From a bacterium 1XD8-76 (GTDB lineage: Bacteria; Bacillota; Clostridia; Lachnospirales; Lachnospiraceae), in NCBI GenBank assembly GCA_003611955.1, contig RAZE01000021.1, positions 1-64,000 on the forward strand: 64,000 bases of DNA, written 5' to 3'. The notes under the pieces are model-generated. The model saw only the letters and a list, made by a program, of their open reading frames with translations, did not search any database and had not been told where the DNA came from. Both the position numbers and the translations under genes were made by a program. Positions 36,646 to 44,869 of the stretch are shown piece after piece. The stretch's first letter is position 1, and every line of letters begins with the position of its first letter.

Positions 36646-37024
36646 GATATTCCTCCTCCGCCTTTCTCAGGATTTCATACAGATCATCGATCTCCTGTTT
36701 CGAGAGCTTCTGTTTTTCTGTAAATGTGCTGACTAACAGGGAAAGACTGCCGTGGTACACCCGGTTCAGAAAATGATCCGTCTCCTGCCTCACCGCCTCC
36801 CGTCTGTCGATCAACGGCCGGTAGGTTTTTATACCCTTCCCATCCTCCGCGCATTCCAGATACCCCTTCTTCGTCATCCGCGTCAGCATCGTCAGCGTGG
36901 TGCTCCTGCTGTATCCGGCGCTCTCTTTCAGATCGCCCACGATCTCGCTGCCGATCTTCGGCGCTTTCTCCCAGAGGCTCTCCATAATATTCCATTCTGC
37001 CGGGGTTAAAATGATCTGCTGCAT
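36638..37024 (-). CDS. BlaI/MecI-family repressor (pair 2)
   Basis: Winged-helix repressor of 128 residues. ILTPAEWNIMESLWE is the family start and YSRSTTLTMLTRMTKKGYLEC the recognition region. The C-terminal helices include the FLNRVYHGSLSLLVSTF segment shared by BlaI dimerisation domains. AAGGAGG lies five bases before the ATG at 37024. A longer frame upstream runs through the promoter and operators and is not coding. Two matching palindromes over the promoter indicate autorepression. Confidence 0.93.
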   Translation of the reverse strand: MQQIILTPAEWNIMESLWEKAPKIGSEIVGDLKESAGYSRSTTLTMLTRMTKKGYLECAEDGKGIKTYRPLIDRREAVRQETDHFLNRVYHGSLSLLVSTFTEKQKLSKQEIDDLYEILRKAEEEYHD

Positions 37025-37095
37025 ACTGTCCTCCTTTTCCACAACACTGCAAAATAACCGGGAAACATCTCCTGTGTATTCCGCAAAGCAAAATA

Positions 37096-37140
37096 GTTTA
37101 CACTGTAAACAGCATAACACAGTCTGTCTACAATGTAAAC
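37096..37140 (-). promoter_or_regulatory. Pair-2 BlaI promoter with two operators
   Basis: Two 15-bp dyads, GTTTACA-N-TGTAAAC (37096-37110) and GTCTACA-N-TGTAAAC (37126-37140), are 30 bp apart. On the minus strand TTTACA (37139-37134), a 17-bp spacer and TATGCT (37116-37111) form the promoter. One operator covers the -35 and the other starts directly after the -10. Both contain the TACA-N-TGTA core known for BlaI/MecI. Confidence 0.85.
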
Positions 37141-37177
37141 TATTATTTCTGATCTCAGCAGACAATTTGCAACAGCT

Positions 37178-39286
37178 TTACGACAAATTCCCAAAAAATC
37201 TGTTTACCTCTTCTTCCGTCATATAATCCATCCCTGTGATAGTACCGTCCGCATCCCGCAGAACCTTGACATTCACCGTCCCCGCCGGATTCGTATTCAG
37301 AAAATAGGACCTGCTTCCCGGTACATGATCTAAAAAGATATTTACAGACTGCCCCCGATAATAGTGCCGTTTGCCTACCGTGGACAGACCGTATTTTTCG
37401 TACTCCTCCAAACGCTGTCTGTCCAGTTCCTCCTCCAGCGCCTCCTGTTCCCAGTCCCTGTCAAGAGCCCCGTACAGCACAGACTGGAAACCGGTCCGTC
37501 CATCCGAGATCGCCCTCTCAAGCCATGCCTCCAACTGTCTTTCGCTCATATGACTGTTCGCCAGAACCGAAAAAAAACTGAGCGCACCATCCGCGTAAGC
37601 CTTTTCTGCAAACTCCCCGATCAGAGGAGAATCCTTATCCAACTGATCTGAACTGATGGAAAAGGACGCGATCTCCCCCTCATCGTAGAATTTCTCCATC
37701 CGTCTCCTCTGCTCCTCGTCGCTCAGCAGAGAGAGAGCATCTCCAAATTTCTCCGCCCCGTTCTCCGGCTTATTTTTCGCATAGACGATACAATCGTAGA
37801 AGCGGACGCCTCCCAGATCAAGCCCGAGAACCTCGTCGAGATCAAAGTTCTCCTTCGATTCGCCGGCGGAACCGCTGTCCAACATATCGCAATCCCTCAA
37901 AATGATATTATAGATATGCGCGTTTTTGGCGGCACCGAAAAGCCCTGTAAGTTCTGTGCCGGGATCTGTCATCGTGAGTCCCCTGATCTCATAACCGTTC
38001 CCGTTATAACTTCCCGTAAAAGGATGCTCCATCGTGCCGATCGGTATCCAATCCTTAGACGTCATCTGAATATCAGCCTGCTGCATATAATTTTTATCAA
38101 GCCCTGCATCCCCGCTGCCGATCGCCCGAAGCTGCGCCTCGTCAAAGACAAGATAATACGTCGTGCCTTTCAATTCCAGCGTTTCCCAAACCACTTCCCC
38201 GTCGGACGCACTGCCGGATATTTCCTCTGAAGCTCCTACGTAACCCGCCGTCCCTGTCATCGCCGCCCCTAACATCAACACTCCCGCAAGCAAAACAGAC
38301 AATGCTATGACCGCTTTAGACTTTCTCTGAAATCCCATGATCGCTTTTAACCTCTCCTTCAACAATTCTCCTCCTTCACTGAGGGTCGGGACAGCAAGCG
38401 GATTTTTGCTGCCACTTCCGTCCTCTATCGCACGCAACAGCGTATCCCCATAGACAATACGCTCCTCTTCCTCCAGATCTCTGATCACCGCCTCATCACA
38501 GGCGAATTCGCAGGAGCGCCTCACCTCTTTTCCCATCATCCGCACCAATGGATTAAACCAGTGCAGACAGATCGTGATCTGTAAAAGCCATTTATACAGA
38601 ATATCAAGCCGCCTGCAGTGTACCAGTTCATGGCGCACCGTATACCGAAAATCCTTTTCAGACAGATCCGTAACCGGCAGCACGATACACGGCCGGAAAA
38701 AGCCAAGCAGAAGCGGCGATGAAACCAGACTGCATGTATATAACTCCACACACCGTTTTATCCCCATCTGCTCCTTCACTTCTGCCATCAGGTCCAACCG
38801 TTTTACATCGGAAACCTCCTTCCTTCCGGTTCTGATGTACCTGATGAAGTTTTGATATCCCGCAATTTTCCATGTCAGCAGAACCATTGCCGTACCAAAC
38901 CAGGCAAACCATAGTACCTTCCAAATCACTGTTCCGGCCGCCCCGGAAGCCACACTCTCTGTTCCGGCCGCCTCAACATCGACACCGCCATCATCCGTAT
39001 CCGTCCTATCCGAAGCCGCCTCTGTCGTCTCCATGCCCCCGGCGTCCGCCTCCGCAGCTATCTCCACAGGCAGCCCATTCTGTCCGGCGCTCTCAAACAG
39101 AGTCCCCATCAGGTTCTCTTTCGTCGAAAAAGGCAAAAGAAGCCGGGCGATGACGATCAGCCAAATGTAATACTGCCACTGTTTGCTCACCCTGTCTTTC
39201 AGCAGAGGCTTGCATAAAAGCAGGAAAAGAATCAGCAGAGAACCGGAAAGGGACAGTGAGATCACTACTTTAAGCATATCATTCAT
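37178..39286 (-). CDS. BlaR1-type M56 metallopeptidase with large C-terminal extracellular region (pair 3)
   Basis: Membrane protease of 702 residues. N-terminal membrane segments lie near 8-26 and 38-55, then an unusual acidic Ala/Glu/Asp-rich insert (about 75-115), another segment near 122-140, the zinc motif HELVH with ExxCD (CEFACDEAV), and a final segment near 325-345. The external part of about 350 residues includes a GLUG-like stretch (FTGSYNGNGYEIRGLTM, then LTGLFG) and a helical tail. The start overlaps blaI by four bases. Confidence 0.87.
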   Translation of the reverse strand: MNDMLKVVISLSLSGSLLILFLLLCKPLLKDRVSKQWQYYIWLIVIARLLLPFSTKENLMGTLFESAGQNGLPVEIAAEADAGGMETTEAASDRTDTDDGGVDVEAAGTESVASGAAGTVIWKVLWFAWFGTAMVLLTWKIAGYQNFIRYIRTGRKEVSDVKRLDLMAEVKEQMGIKRCVELYTCSLVSSPLLLGFFRPCIVLPVTDLSEKDFRYTVRHELVHCRRLDILYKWLLQITICLHWFNPLVRMMGKEVRRSCEFACDEAVIRDLEEEERIVYGDTLLRAIEDGSGSKNPLAVPTLSEGGELLKERLKAIMGFQRKSKAVIALSVLLAGVLMLGAAMTGTAGYVGASEEISGSASDGEVVWETLELKGTTYYLVFDEAQLRAIGSGDAGLDKNYMQQADIQMTSKDWIPIGTMEHPFTGSYNGNGYEIRGLTMTDPGTELTGLFGAAKNAHIYNIILRDCDMLDSGSAGESKENFDLDEVLGLDLGGVRFYDCIVYAKNKPENGAEKFGDALSLLSDEEQRRRMEKFYDEGEIASFSISSDQLDKDSPLIGEFAEKAYADGALSFFSVLANSHMSERQLEAWLERAISDGRTGFQSVLYGALDRDWEQEALEEELDRQRLEEYEKYGLSTVGKRHYYRGQSVNIFLDHVPGSRSYFLNTNPAGTVNVKVLRDADGTITGMDYMTEEEVNRFFGNLS

Positions 39287-39663
39287 CTGTTTTTCTTTTC
39301 CTCCTCCCAGAATTGTTTCAGTTCCTCATAATCTTCGACGGAGAGCATCTCCCGCTCAATCAGCGTAGATACAAGCCCCCTGGCGCTTCCCTCATAAAAC
39401 TTGTTGAGAAGCATCTGTGTCTGCGCCGCCCGGTAATCCCGCTCAGATATCACGGCTGTATACTCATTGCGCCGCCCAATCTTGTTTGTTTTTAAGAGTC
39501 CTTTCTCCACCAGTCTTGAGAGCAGCGTGATCACAGTGTTCTTCTGCCACGTAAATCCCGCCTTCGACAACTCTTCCATAATATGGGCATAAAGCGCCCT
39601 CCCTCCGTTTGCCCAGACGATCTTCATCAATTCCAACTCGGAATTGGAAACCTGCTGAATCAT
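39283..39663 (-). CDS. BlaI/MecI-family repressor (pair 3)
   Basis: Winged-helix repressor of 126 residues. The opening VSNSELELMKIVWANGG and recognition region TWQKNTVITLLSRLVEKGLL are typical. The C-terminal part MLLNKFYEGSARGLVSTLIE is the dimerisation region. AAGGAGG lies eight bases before the ATG at 39663. Operon with the overlapping M56 gene. Its promoter carries two palindromes of a different class from pair 2. Confidence 0.93.
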   Translation of the reverse strand: MIQQVSNSELELMKIVWANGGRALYAHIMEELSKAGFTWQKNTVITLLSRLVEKGLLKTNKIGRRNEYTAVISERDYRAAQTQMLLNKFYEGSARGLVSTLIEREMLSVEDYEELKQFWEEEKKNR

Positions 39664-39716
39664 TATTTTATCCTCCTTTAGCGATCTCTCTGTTCTCTTT
39701 TCCCCTTGCAATCAGA

Positions 39717-39767
39717 CTACATTTTGTAGGCCATATTTATGATAACAATTTGTAGGCCAATTGTCAA
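39717..39767 (-). promoter_or_regulatory. Pair-3 BlaI promoter with two operators
   Basis: Minus-strand TTGACA at 39767-39762, a 17-bp spacer and TATCAT at 39744-39739. CTACA-N3-TGTAG at 39717-39729 and the related TAACA-N3-TGTAG at 39743-39755 lie 26 bp apart, the second overlapping the -10 and spacer and the first just after the start point. Both share a TTTGTAGGCCA stretch on the plus strand. Confidence 0.8.
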
Positions 39768-39935
39768 CAATAAAGATCAAAAAAGCCTCATACTTTTCAA
39801 ATAAAATTTCAGCAATGAAATAAGTGCGGAAGTCAAAGTGAATCTCTTTGACAACCACACTTTTTCAGACGCCACTCTGCGCCCCCGATCTCCTCGCTAT
39901 CACCACAAAGCTGTTCGATATTTTTATAAAATCAT

Positions 39936-41366
39936 CTAATTCTTCTTTTGCTTTATGCCCCGCTGACGTTTCAAACCAAATTCTTCCTCTGTCTCCTCCG
40001 TCATACCATGCCCGCGGTCTGTAAAATACAAAAGCAGGTATGCAAGCCCCATGACCATCGCCAGAGTAACATACAGTTCTGTCTGAGTGCTGTCGCCGGT
40101 TTTCGGCACATGGTCTTTCAACGGTTGTGTTATTACATCTTTTTTATTTAAATCAGTAATATCATAATTGACTGTAACATTATTTCCTGTAATATCCTCA
40201 ATCATATTATTCTCTACGGAAATGTCGTTTTCCCTGCCGCCTTCCCCATTATCATCCCTGTTGTCGGAATCATTCCCTTCTGCTGTTCCGGCCGACTGGA
40301 TCGTCTCCGTCCTCATTTCATAACCGCATACACTGCATCTGTATGACTTTATGCCAGTTTCTGTCTCTGTCGGCTGTTTTGTTATCGTTCCAGCGTCTTC
40401 CGTGTGAATTGCATAACCGTCCTTATCTGCAATATTTCTTGTGGTGCATTCTGAAGTACATTCGTGCCAATGATGGGAGGGATTATTCGTCCATGTTCTT
40501 TCCCAGGAATGAGAATGTGCCCTGATGTAATCCGCATACATGAACGCAGTGTTGCCTGTGCTCGCCCTGTATGCTTCTATATATTTTTCTTCTGTACCAG
40601 GCGGTACAATAATACCTTTTGCATTGTCCGCGAAAAATTTACACCCGTTAAAAGCACTTCCTTCAGCAATCGTAACCTTATTCTCAGAGCACATAATCAC
40701 TTTTTCAAGCTGAATACAATCCCTAAATGTATTGGCAGCAATGAAATCAACATTGGGCGGAATAACGATTTCACGCAGCCGGCTACACTCTTCGAACGTA
40801 TTTGACATAAATTCTAAACTTTCCGGAAGCGTTACAGAAACAAGATTCTCGCACTTTTTAAATATAAATATTTCCATTCTTTTCACGCCATCTGGTATTA
40901 CAACTGTCTTTAAAGAACTGCATGATTCAAAGGCACTCCACCCTATCTCTGTCACACTGTCTGGCATATCCACCGACAGCAAATTAGTGCATTCCCGAAA
41001 CGCCTGTTTTACAATCCCTGTAACACCATCCAGGATTGTTACAGTTTTCACCTTATCCTTATGAAGGCTCCATCCGTTATCCTTCCAGTCCTTCATTCCT
41101 TCATCTGAGCTGATTATCAACGTCCCATCAGCATCCAACTCCCAGCCAATACCAGAAATGACAGCATTCCCCGCATTATCTTCTTTTAGCATCGTCTCGT
41201 TCCCGCTTACCGCATCGACAATACCTGTCACATTTTCTGTTCCAATAGTTTCTTCCGCCTGCACCGCCAACAGCTCTGTCTCTACGGGCTCCATACCTGC
41301 AAACAGCACCCCTGCTAGCAATACAACTGCTATTTTACGCAACATATCTCTTCTCTGTTTCTTCAT
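39936..41366 (-). CDS. BspA-like leucine-rich repeat surface protein with sortase-type signal
   Basis: Surface protein of 476 residues. A signal peptide occupies about 1-36. BspA-type (LRR_5) repeats fill about 105-265, each like LLSVDMPDSVTEIGWSAFESC. A histidine/cysteine-rich module (HSWERTW ... HHWHECTSEC, SYRCSVCGYE) follows, then an Asn/Asp-rich stretch. The end has VPKTGD near 430, a hydrophobic segment and a positively charged tail, resembling a sortase signal, although the tail is long. It looks more AT-rich than its neighbours. Likely adhesin or matrix-binding protein, by family. Confidence 0.85.
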   Translation of the reverse strand: MKKQRRDMLRKIAVVLLAGVLFAGMEPVETELLAVQAEETIGTENVTGIVDAVSGNETMLKEDNAGNAVISGIGWELDADGTLIISSDEGMKDWKDNGWSLHKDKVKTVTILDGVTGIVKQAFRECTNLLSVDMPDSVTEIGWSAFESCSSLKTVVIPDGVKRMEIFIFKKCENLVSVTLPESLEFMSNTFEECSRLREIVIPPNVDFIAANTFRDCIQLEKVIMCSENKVTIAEGSAFNGCKFFADNAKGIIVPPGTEEKYIEAYRASTGNTAFMYADYIRAHSHSWERTWTNNPSHHWHECTSECTTRNIADKDGYAIHTEDAGTITKQPTETETGIKSYRCSVCGYEMRTETIQSAGTAEGNDSDNRDDNGEGGRENDISVENNMIEDITGNNVTVNYDITDLNKKDVITQPLKDHVPKTGDSTQTELYVTLAMVMGLAYLLLYFTDRGHGMTEETEEEFGLKRQRGIKQKKN

Positions 41367-41421
41367 CCCACAATCTCCATTCGATGATTTTAAATATTCT
41401 TCCTTTTTCCCTCATATTGCG

Positions 41422-41454
41422 AAAAAAGAACCCTCCGAACTGACCGGAAGGTTC
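41422..41454 (-). terminator. Terminator after rpmF
   Basis: GAACCTTCCG and CGGAGGGTTC pair with one mismatched position around a seven-base loop and are followed by TTTTTT on the minus strand. It ends the pta/ackA/DUF177/rpmF direction before the surface-protein gene. Confidence 0.85.
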
Positions 41455-41464
41455 TTCATCTTCA

Positions 41465-41647
41465 TTACGCTTCTACATTAACGATTTCCCGCTTGTTGTA
41501 AGAACCGCAGCTCTTGCATACTCTGTGGGGCACCATCAGTGCGCCACATTTGCTGCACTTTACCAGAGTCGGAGCAGACATTTTCCAGTTCGCTCTCCTC
41601 TTGTCTCTTCTCGAACGGGAAGATTTATTCTTGGGACAAATAGACAT
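41465..41647 (-). CDS. rpmF: 50S ribosomal protein L32
   Basis: Large-subunit protein of 60 residues, zinc-binding (C+) form with CSKC and CKSC knuckles. The start SICPKNKSSRSRRDKRRANW is typical. It follows the DUF177 gene by three bases, the standard pairing in bacteria. Confidence 0.97.
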   Translation of the reverse strand: MSICPKNKSSRSRRDKRRANWKMSAPTLVKCSKCGALMVPHRVCKSCGSYNKREIVNVEA

Positions 41648-41650
41648 ACG

Positions 41651-42172
41651 TTACACCTCCTTATTCGCGTTAAAGATATCCTTTATCGCCGCCATCCTCG
41701 GGTCAGGTACGAAGGTATCGCATCCACATTCTCCCAAGTTCAGATCCTTTCCGCACACCCTGCAAATTCCCTTGCAATCCGGTCTGCATAAAACCTTGGT
41801 CGGCAGGTTCATCAATATTTCGTTGCTAAACAGGCTTTCCACATTCAGCTGATACCCTTCCATAAAGGTCTGATCGTCTGCTTCCTCCAACGGAACCTCC
41901 GGTGACACCACATCCACTGCAAAAGAAAGCTGTATCTCCTGCTCCACATCCTTCAGACATCTGCTGCACTGCATCTTCAGCACAACCTCCGCCTTTCCTT
42001 CCACACGCACCCTGCCCGGGGCAAGATTCGTAAATACAAAGGATACAGGTGTTTTCCGCAATATTTTATAACTTTCCGCACCGTTCTTGAATACTTCCAG
42101 TTCCAGCACAATTTCTTTCTTTTCCTTATGCCCCGCCTGAAAAGCAAACAGTTCCGTCAAATTCAATAACAT
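41651..42172 (-). CDS. DUF177/YceD-family protein
   Basis: Protein of 173 residues of the YceD family, coupled to L32 and implicated in 23S rRNA accumulation. A CSRC pair near residue 75 and the C-terminal cluster CRPDCKGICRVCGKDLN followed by CGCDTF are the family's metal-like cysteines. Its promoter is a perfect consensus. Confidence 0.93.
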   Translation of the reverse strand: MLLNLTELFAFQAGHKEKKEIVLELEVFKNGAESYKILRKTPVSFVFTNLAPGRVRVEGKAEVVLKMQCSRCLKDVEQEIQLSFAVDVVSPEVPLEEADDQTFMEGYQLNVESLFSNEILMNLPTKVLCRPDCKGICRVCGKDLNLGECGCDTFVPDPRMAAIKDIFNANKEV

Positions 42173-42199
42173 AGAAAGCTCCTATTCACGCACCCAATC

Positions 42200-42228
42200 A
42201 TTATACCTGCTACATATTTTTTTGTCAA
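42200..42228 (-). promoter_or_regulatory. Consensus promoter of DUF177-rpmF
   Basis: Minus-strand TTGACA (42228-42223), 17-bp spacer, TATAAT (42205-42200): a perfect sigma-A promoter about 27 nt before the DUF177 start. Confidence 0.92.
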
Positions 42229-42327
42229 CCGGTTTCTTGCCAAAATCTTGCAAATTCCGTATAAATTGTTATCACATTCTTATACGCGAGACATGCCGCA
42301 GTATTTTGCCCCCGAAAAACGAAACTG

Positions 42328-43527
42328 CTATCCTCTCACCAGCGCGGCAGTCTCCCTCGCGATCGCCAGCTCCTCGTTCGTCGGAATCACCATCACTTTC
42401 ACCCTGCTGTCCGCGGTGGAGATCACCACATCCTCTCCGCGCTTCTTATTCTGCTCAGCATCAACAGCAATTCCGAGATAGCCCAGATACTCACAGACCT
42501 CCTCCCTTGTCTCTGGAGAATTTTCGCCTATGCCGGCCGTAAAGCAGATCGCATCCACACCGTTCATCGCCGCCACATAAGCGCCGATATATTTCGCCAC
42601 CCGGTAACAGTAAGTTTTTATGGTCCTGATCCCTTCCGGTTTTCCTTCATCGCTGGCGGCATGGAGATCTCTTGAATCCGAAGAAAGATAGCCTGAAAGC
42701 CCGTACATACCGGACTTTTTATTCAGGATCGACATCACCTCATCGATACTTTTTCCCTCTTTATGGGCAAGAAATTCTATAATGGCGGGATCAATATCAC
42801 CGGACCTTGTCCCCATCATCAACCCTTCAAGCGGTGTAAGCCCCATGGACGTATCCACACATTTTCCGTTTTTCACCGCAGACACGGAGGCGCCGTTTCC
42901 CAGATGACATACGATGATCTTTGACTCTTCATAAGCTTTCCCAAGCATCTCAGCCGCTCTCTTTGACACATAGGAATGGCTTGTCCCGTGGAAGCCGTAT
43001 CTTCTGATCCTGTACTTCTCATAGTATTCGTAAGGAATACCATACAGATAAGCTTTTTCCGGCATGGTCTGATGGAACGCCGTATCAAATACGCCCGCCT
43101 GAGGCACTCCCGGCATCAGTTCCTGACAGGCATTTATACCGATCAGATTCGCCGGATTGTGGAGAGGCGCCAGATCGTTGCACTCCGTGATCGCCGCGAT
43201 CACTTCCTCGTTTATCAGTGTGGAGGAGGCAAATTTCTCCCCGCCGTGTACCAGTCTGTGTCCTACCGCATCGATTTCGGAAAGGCTTGAGAGCACCCCC
43301 GTCTCCTTATCCGTCAAAGCGTCAATCACCAGAGAGACCGCCTTTTTGTGATCTTCCATGGGAGCCTCCGTCTCCTGCTTTTCGCCCCCTGCCGGCGTGT
43401 AGATCAGTTTGCTTCCCTCCATGCCGATCCGCTCACAAAGCCCCTTTGCAGCCACCGCCTCGGTCTCGGAATCAATAAGCTGAAACTTCAGAGAAGAACT
43501 GCCGCAGTTTATCACCAATATTTTCAT
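42328..43527 (-). CDS. ackA: Acetate kinase
   Basis: Converts acetyl phosphate and ADP to acetate and ATP, 399 residues. The N-terminal MKILVINCGSSSLKFQ, the HRLVHGG motif, FDTAFH, the RRYGFHGTSH signature and the GIGENS nucleotide loop are all present. With pta upstream it completes the acetate-forming energy pathway. Confidence 0.98.
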   Translation of the reverse strand: MKILVINCGSSSLKFQLIDSETEAVAAKGLCERIGMEGSKLIYTPAGGEKQETEAPMEDHKKAVSLVIDALTDKETGVLSSLSEIDAVGHRLVHGGEKFASSTLINEEVIAAITECNDLAPLHNPANLIGINACQELMPGVPQAGVFDTAFHQTMPEKAYLYGIPYEYYEKYRIRRYGFHGTSHSYVSKRAAEMLGKAYEESKIIVCHLGNGASVSAVKNGKCVDTSMGLTPLEGLMMGTRSGDIDPAIIEFLAHKEGKSIDEVMSILNKKSGMYGLSGYLSSDSRDLHAASDEGKPEGIRTIKTYCYRVAKYIGAYVAAMNGVDAICFTAGIGENSPETREEVCEYLGYLGIAVDAEQNKKRGEDVVISTADSRVKVMVIPTNEELAIARETAALVRG

Positions 43528-43663
43528 GTCTCTTTACCTCGATTCTTTATTTTTATATTTTCTGTGATCAAATACCCGCAAGCAACCGCTTGTTTTCGGG
43601 ATTATATACTCGCAAACCCGCGCTTGCGCGCTCCCTGTCCGATTTCATCGGACGTTTGCTCGT

Positions 43664-43725
43664 TAGCGGCCCGGAAAAAACAAATGTCTGCTTCGCAGCC
43701 GCTTGTTTTTTCCTTGCGGCCGCTA
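43664..43725. repeat. Large compound hairpin between pta and ackA
   Basis: TAGCGGCC (43664-43671) pairs with GGCCGCTA (43718-43725) and GGAAAAAACAA (43673-43683) pairs exactly with TTGTTTTTTCC (43703-43713). The loop holds a small CTGC-TTC-GCAG stem. The right arm includes the pta stop codon. Upstream in the spacer lies another perfect hairpin, GTCCGAT-TTC-ATCGGAC. Possible attenuator, processing site or repeated element. Confidence 0.7.
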
Positions 43726-44724
43726 CATGATCTGCGCCTGCACCGCCGTCAGCGCCACAACGCCCACGATATCCTCCCAGGAACAGCCCCTGGAGAGGTC
43801 GTTTACCGGCTTCGAAATGCCCTGCAGCATAGGACCATAAGCTTCCGCCTTTGCCAACCTCTGCACCAGCTTGTACCCGATATTGCCGCAGTCCAGATTC
43901 GGGAAGATCAGCACATTCGCCCTGCCCGTCACGTCGCTGAGCGCCCCCTTTGTCTTAGCCACCTTCGCATCCAGCGCCGCGTCAAGCTGCAGTTCGCCGT
44001 CCAGCAGAAGATTCGGATACTGCTCATGGGCGATCTTTGTCGCCTCCACCACCTTGTCCACCAGCGGATGCTTCGCGCTCCCCTTCGTAGAGTGGGACAA
44101 CATAGCGATGATCGGCTTACTGCCCACCAGATTCTGGAAACTCCTCGCGGAAGAATCCGCGATCGCCGCCAACTCCTCCGCTGTGGGATCCTGATTTAAA
44201 CCGCAGTCCGCGAACAGGAATGTCCCCCCGTCGCCATAGGTACTGTTCGGCACATCCATAATAAAAAAGCCTGATACCAGCTTTACACCGGGAGCAGTTT
44301 TCAGGATCTGCAGGGAGGGGCGCAGTGTGTCTGCCGTCGCATGACAGGCTCCCGCCACCATGCCGTCCGCATCGTTCGCCTTTACCATAACAACACCGAA
44401 TGTCAGATAATCCTTCTTCAGGATCTCCGTCGCCTTCTCCAGCGTCATACCCTTCGACTTCCTCGTCTCATAGAGCAGATTTGCGTACTGCTCAAATTTC
44501 TCACATTTTTCCGGATTCACCACCTCGACCCCGTCCAACTCGATCTCCAGCCAACCGGCACCGTCCATGATCTTCTCCTCATCGCCGACCATGATGATAT
44601 CCGCAATCCCCTCCTCCAGAATATGAGACGCCGCGATCAAAGTTCTCTTGTCATTCGACTCCGGCAGGACGATCGTCTTTTTATCTTTCCTTGCCTTCTC
44701 CTTGATACTGTCAATATAAGCCAT
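43723..44724 (-). CDS. pta: Phosphate acetyltransferase
   Basis: Transfers the acetyl group from acetyl-CoA to phosphate, 333 residues, the short single-domain form. Conserved stretches include IVLPESNDKRTLIAA, MVAGACHATADTLRP and the MLSHSTKGSAKHP motif near residue 208. Upstream of ackA with a 195-nt structured spacer, so differential expression of the two enzymes is possible. Confidence 0.97.
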   Translation of the reverse strand: MAYIDSIKEKARKDKKTIVLPESNDKRTLIAASHILEEGIADIIMVGDEEKIMDGAGWLEIELDGVEVVNPEKCEKFEQYANLLYETRKSKGMTLEKATEILKKDYLTFGVVMVKANDADGMVAGACHATADTLRPSLQILKTAPGVKLVSGFFIMDVPNSTYGDGGTFLFADCGLNQDPTAEELAAIADSSARSFQNLVGSKPIIAMLSHSTKGSAKHPLVDKVVEATKIAHEQYPNLLLDGELQLDAALDAKVAKTKGALSDVTGRANVLIFPNLDCGNIGYKLVQRLAKAEAYGPMLQGISKPVNDLSRGCSWEDIVGVVALTAVQAQIM

Positions 44725-44782
44725 CTCTGTCTTTACCTCCTTATATTATTTCCACATTTCCGCTGTTTTCATTATTTCTTTA

Positions 44783-44811
44783 AGTATACCGTTATTTTCC
44801 ATAACAGACAA
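44783..44811 (-). promoter_or_regulatory. Promoter of pta
   Basis: Minus-strand TTGTCT (44811-44806), 17-bp spacer, TATACT (44788-44783), about 58 nt before the pta start codon. Confidence 0.6.
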
Positions 44812-44812
44812 G

Positions 44813-44856
44813 AAAAAATTTGCAGCAGTCCATCCAAAATGAACTGCTGCAAATTT
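44813..44856 (-). terminator. Terminator after the sigma/anti-sigma operon
   Basis: A perfect 14-pair stem, AAATTTGCAGCAGT with ACTGCTGCAAATTT, has a 13-nt loop and is followed by TTT on the minus strand. It lies 14 nt after the anti-sigma stop and directly upstream of the pta promoter. Confidence 0.85.
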
Positions 44857-44869
44857 CATATCTCAAAGG

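Noticed and set aside
39832..39852. Inverted repeat GTCAAAG/CTTTGAC in the 39.7-39.9 kb spacer
   Set aside because: Seven-pair stem without a T-run on either strand and not at a promoter; too weak to call a terminator or operator.
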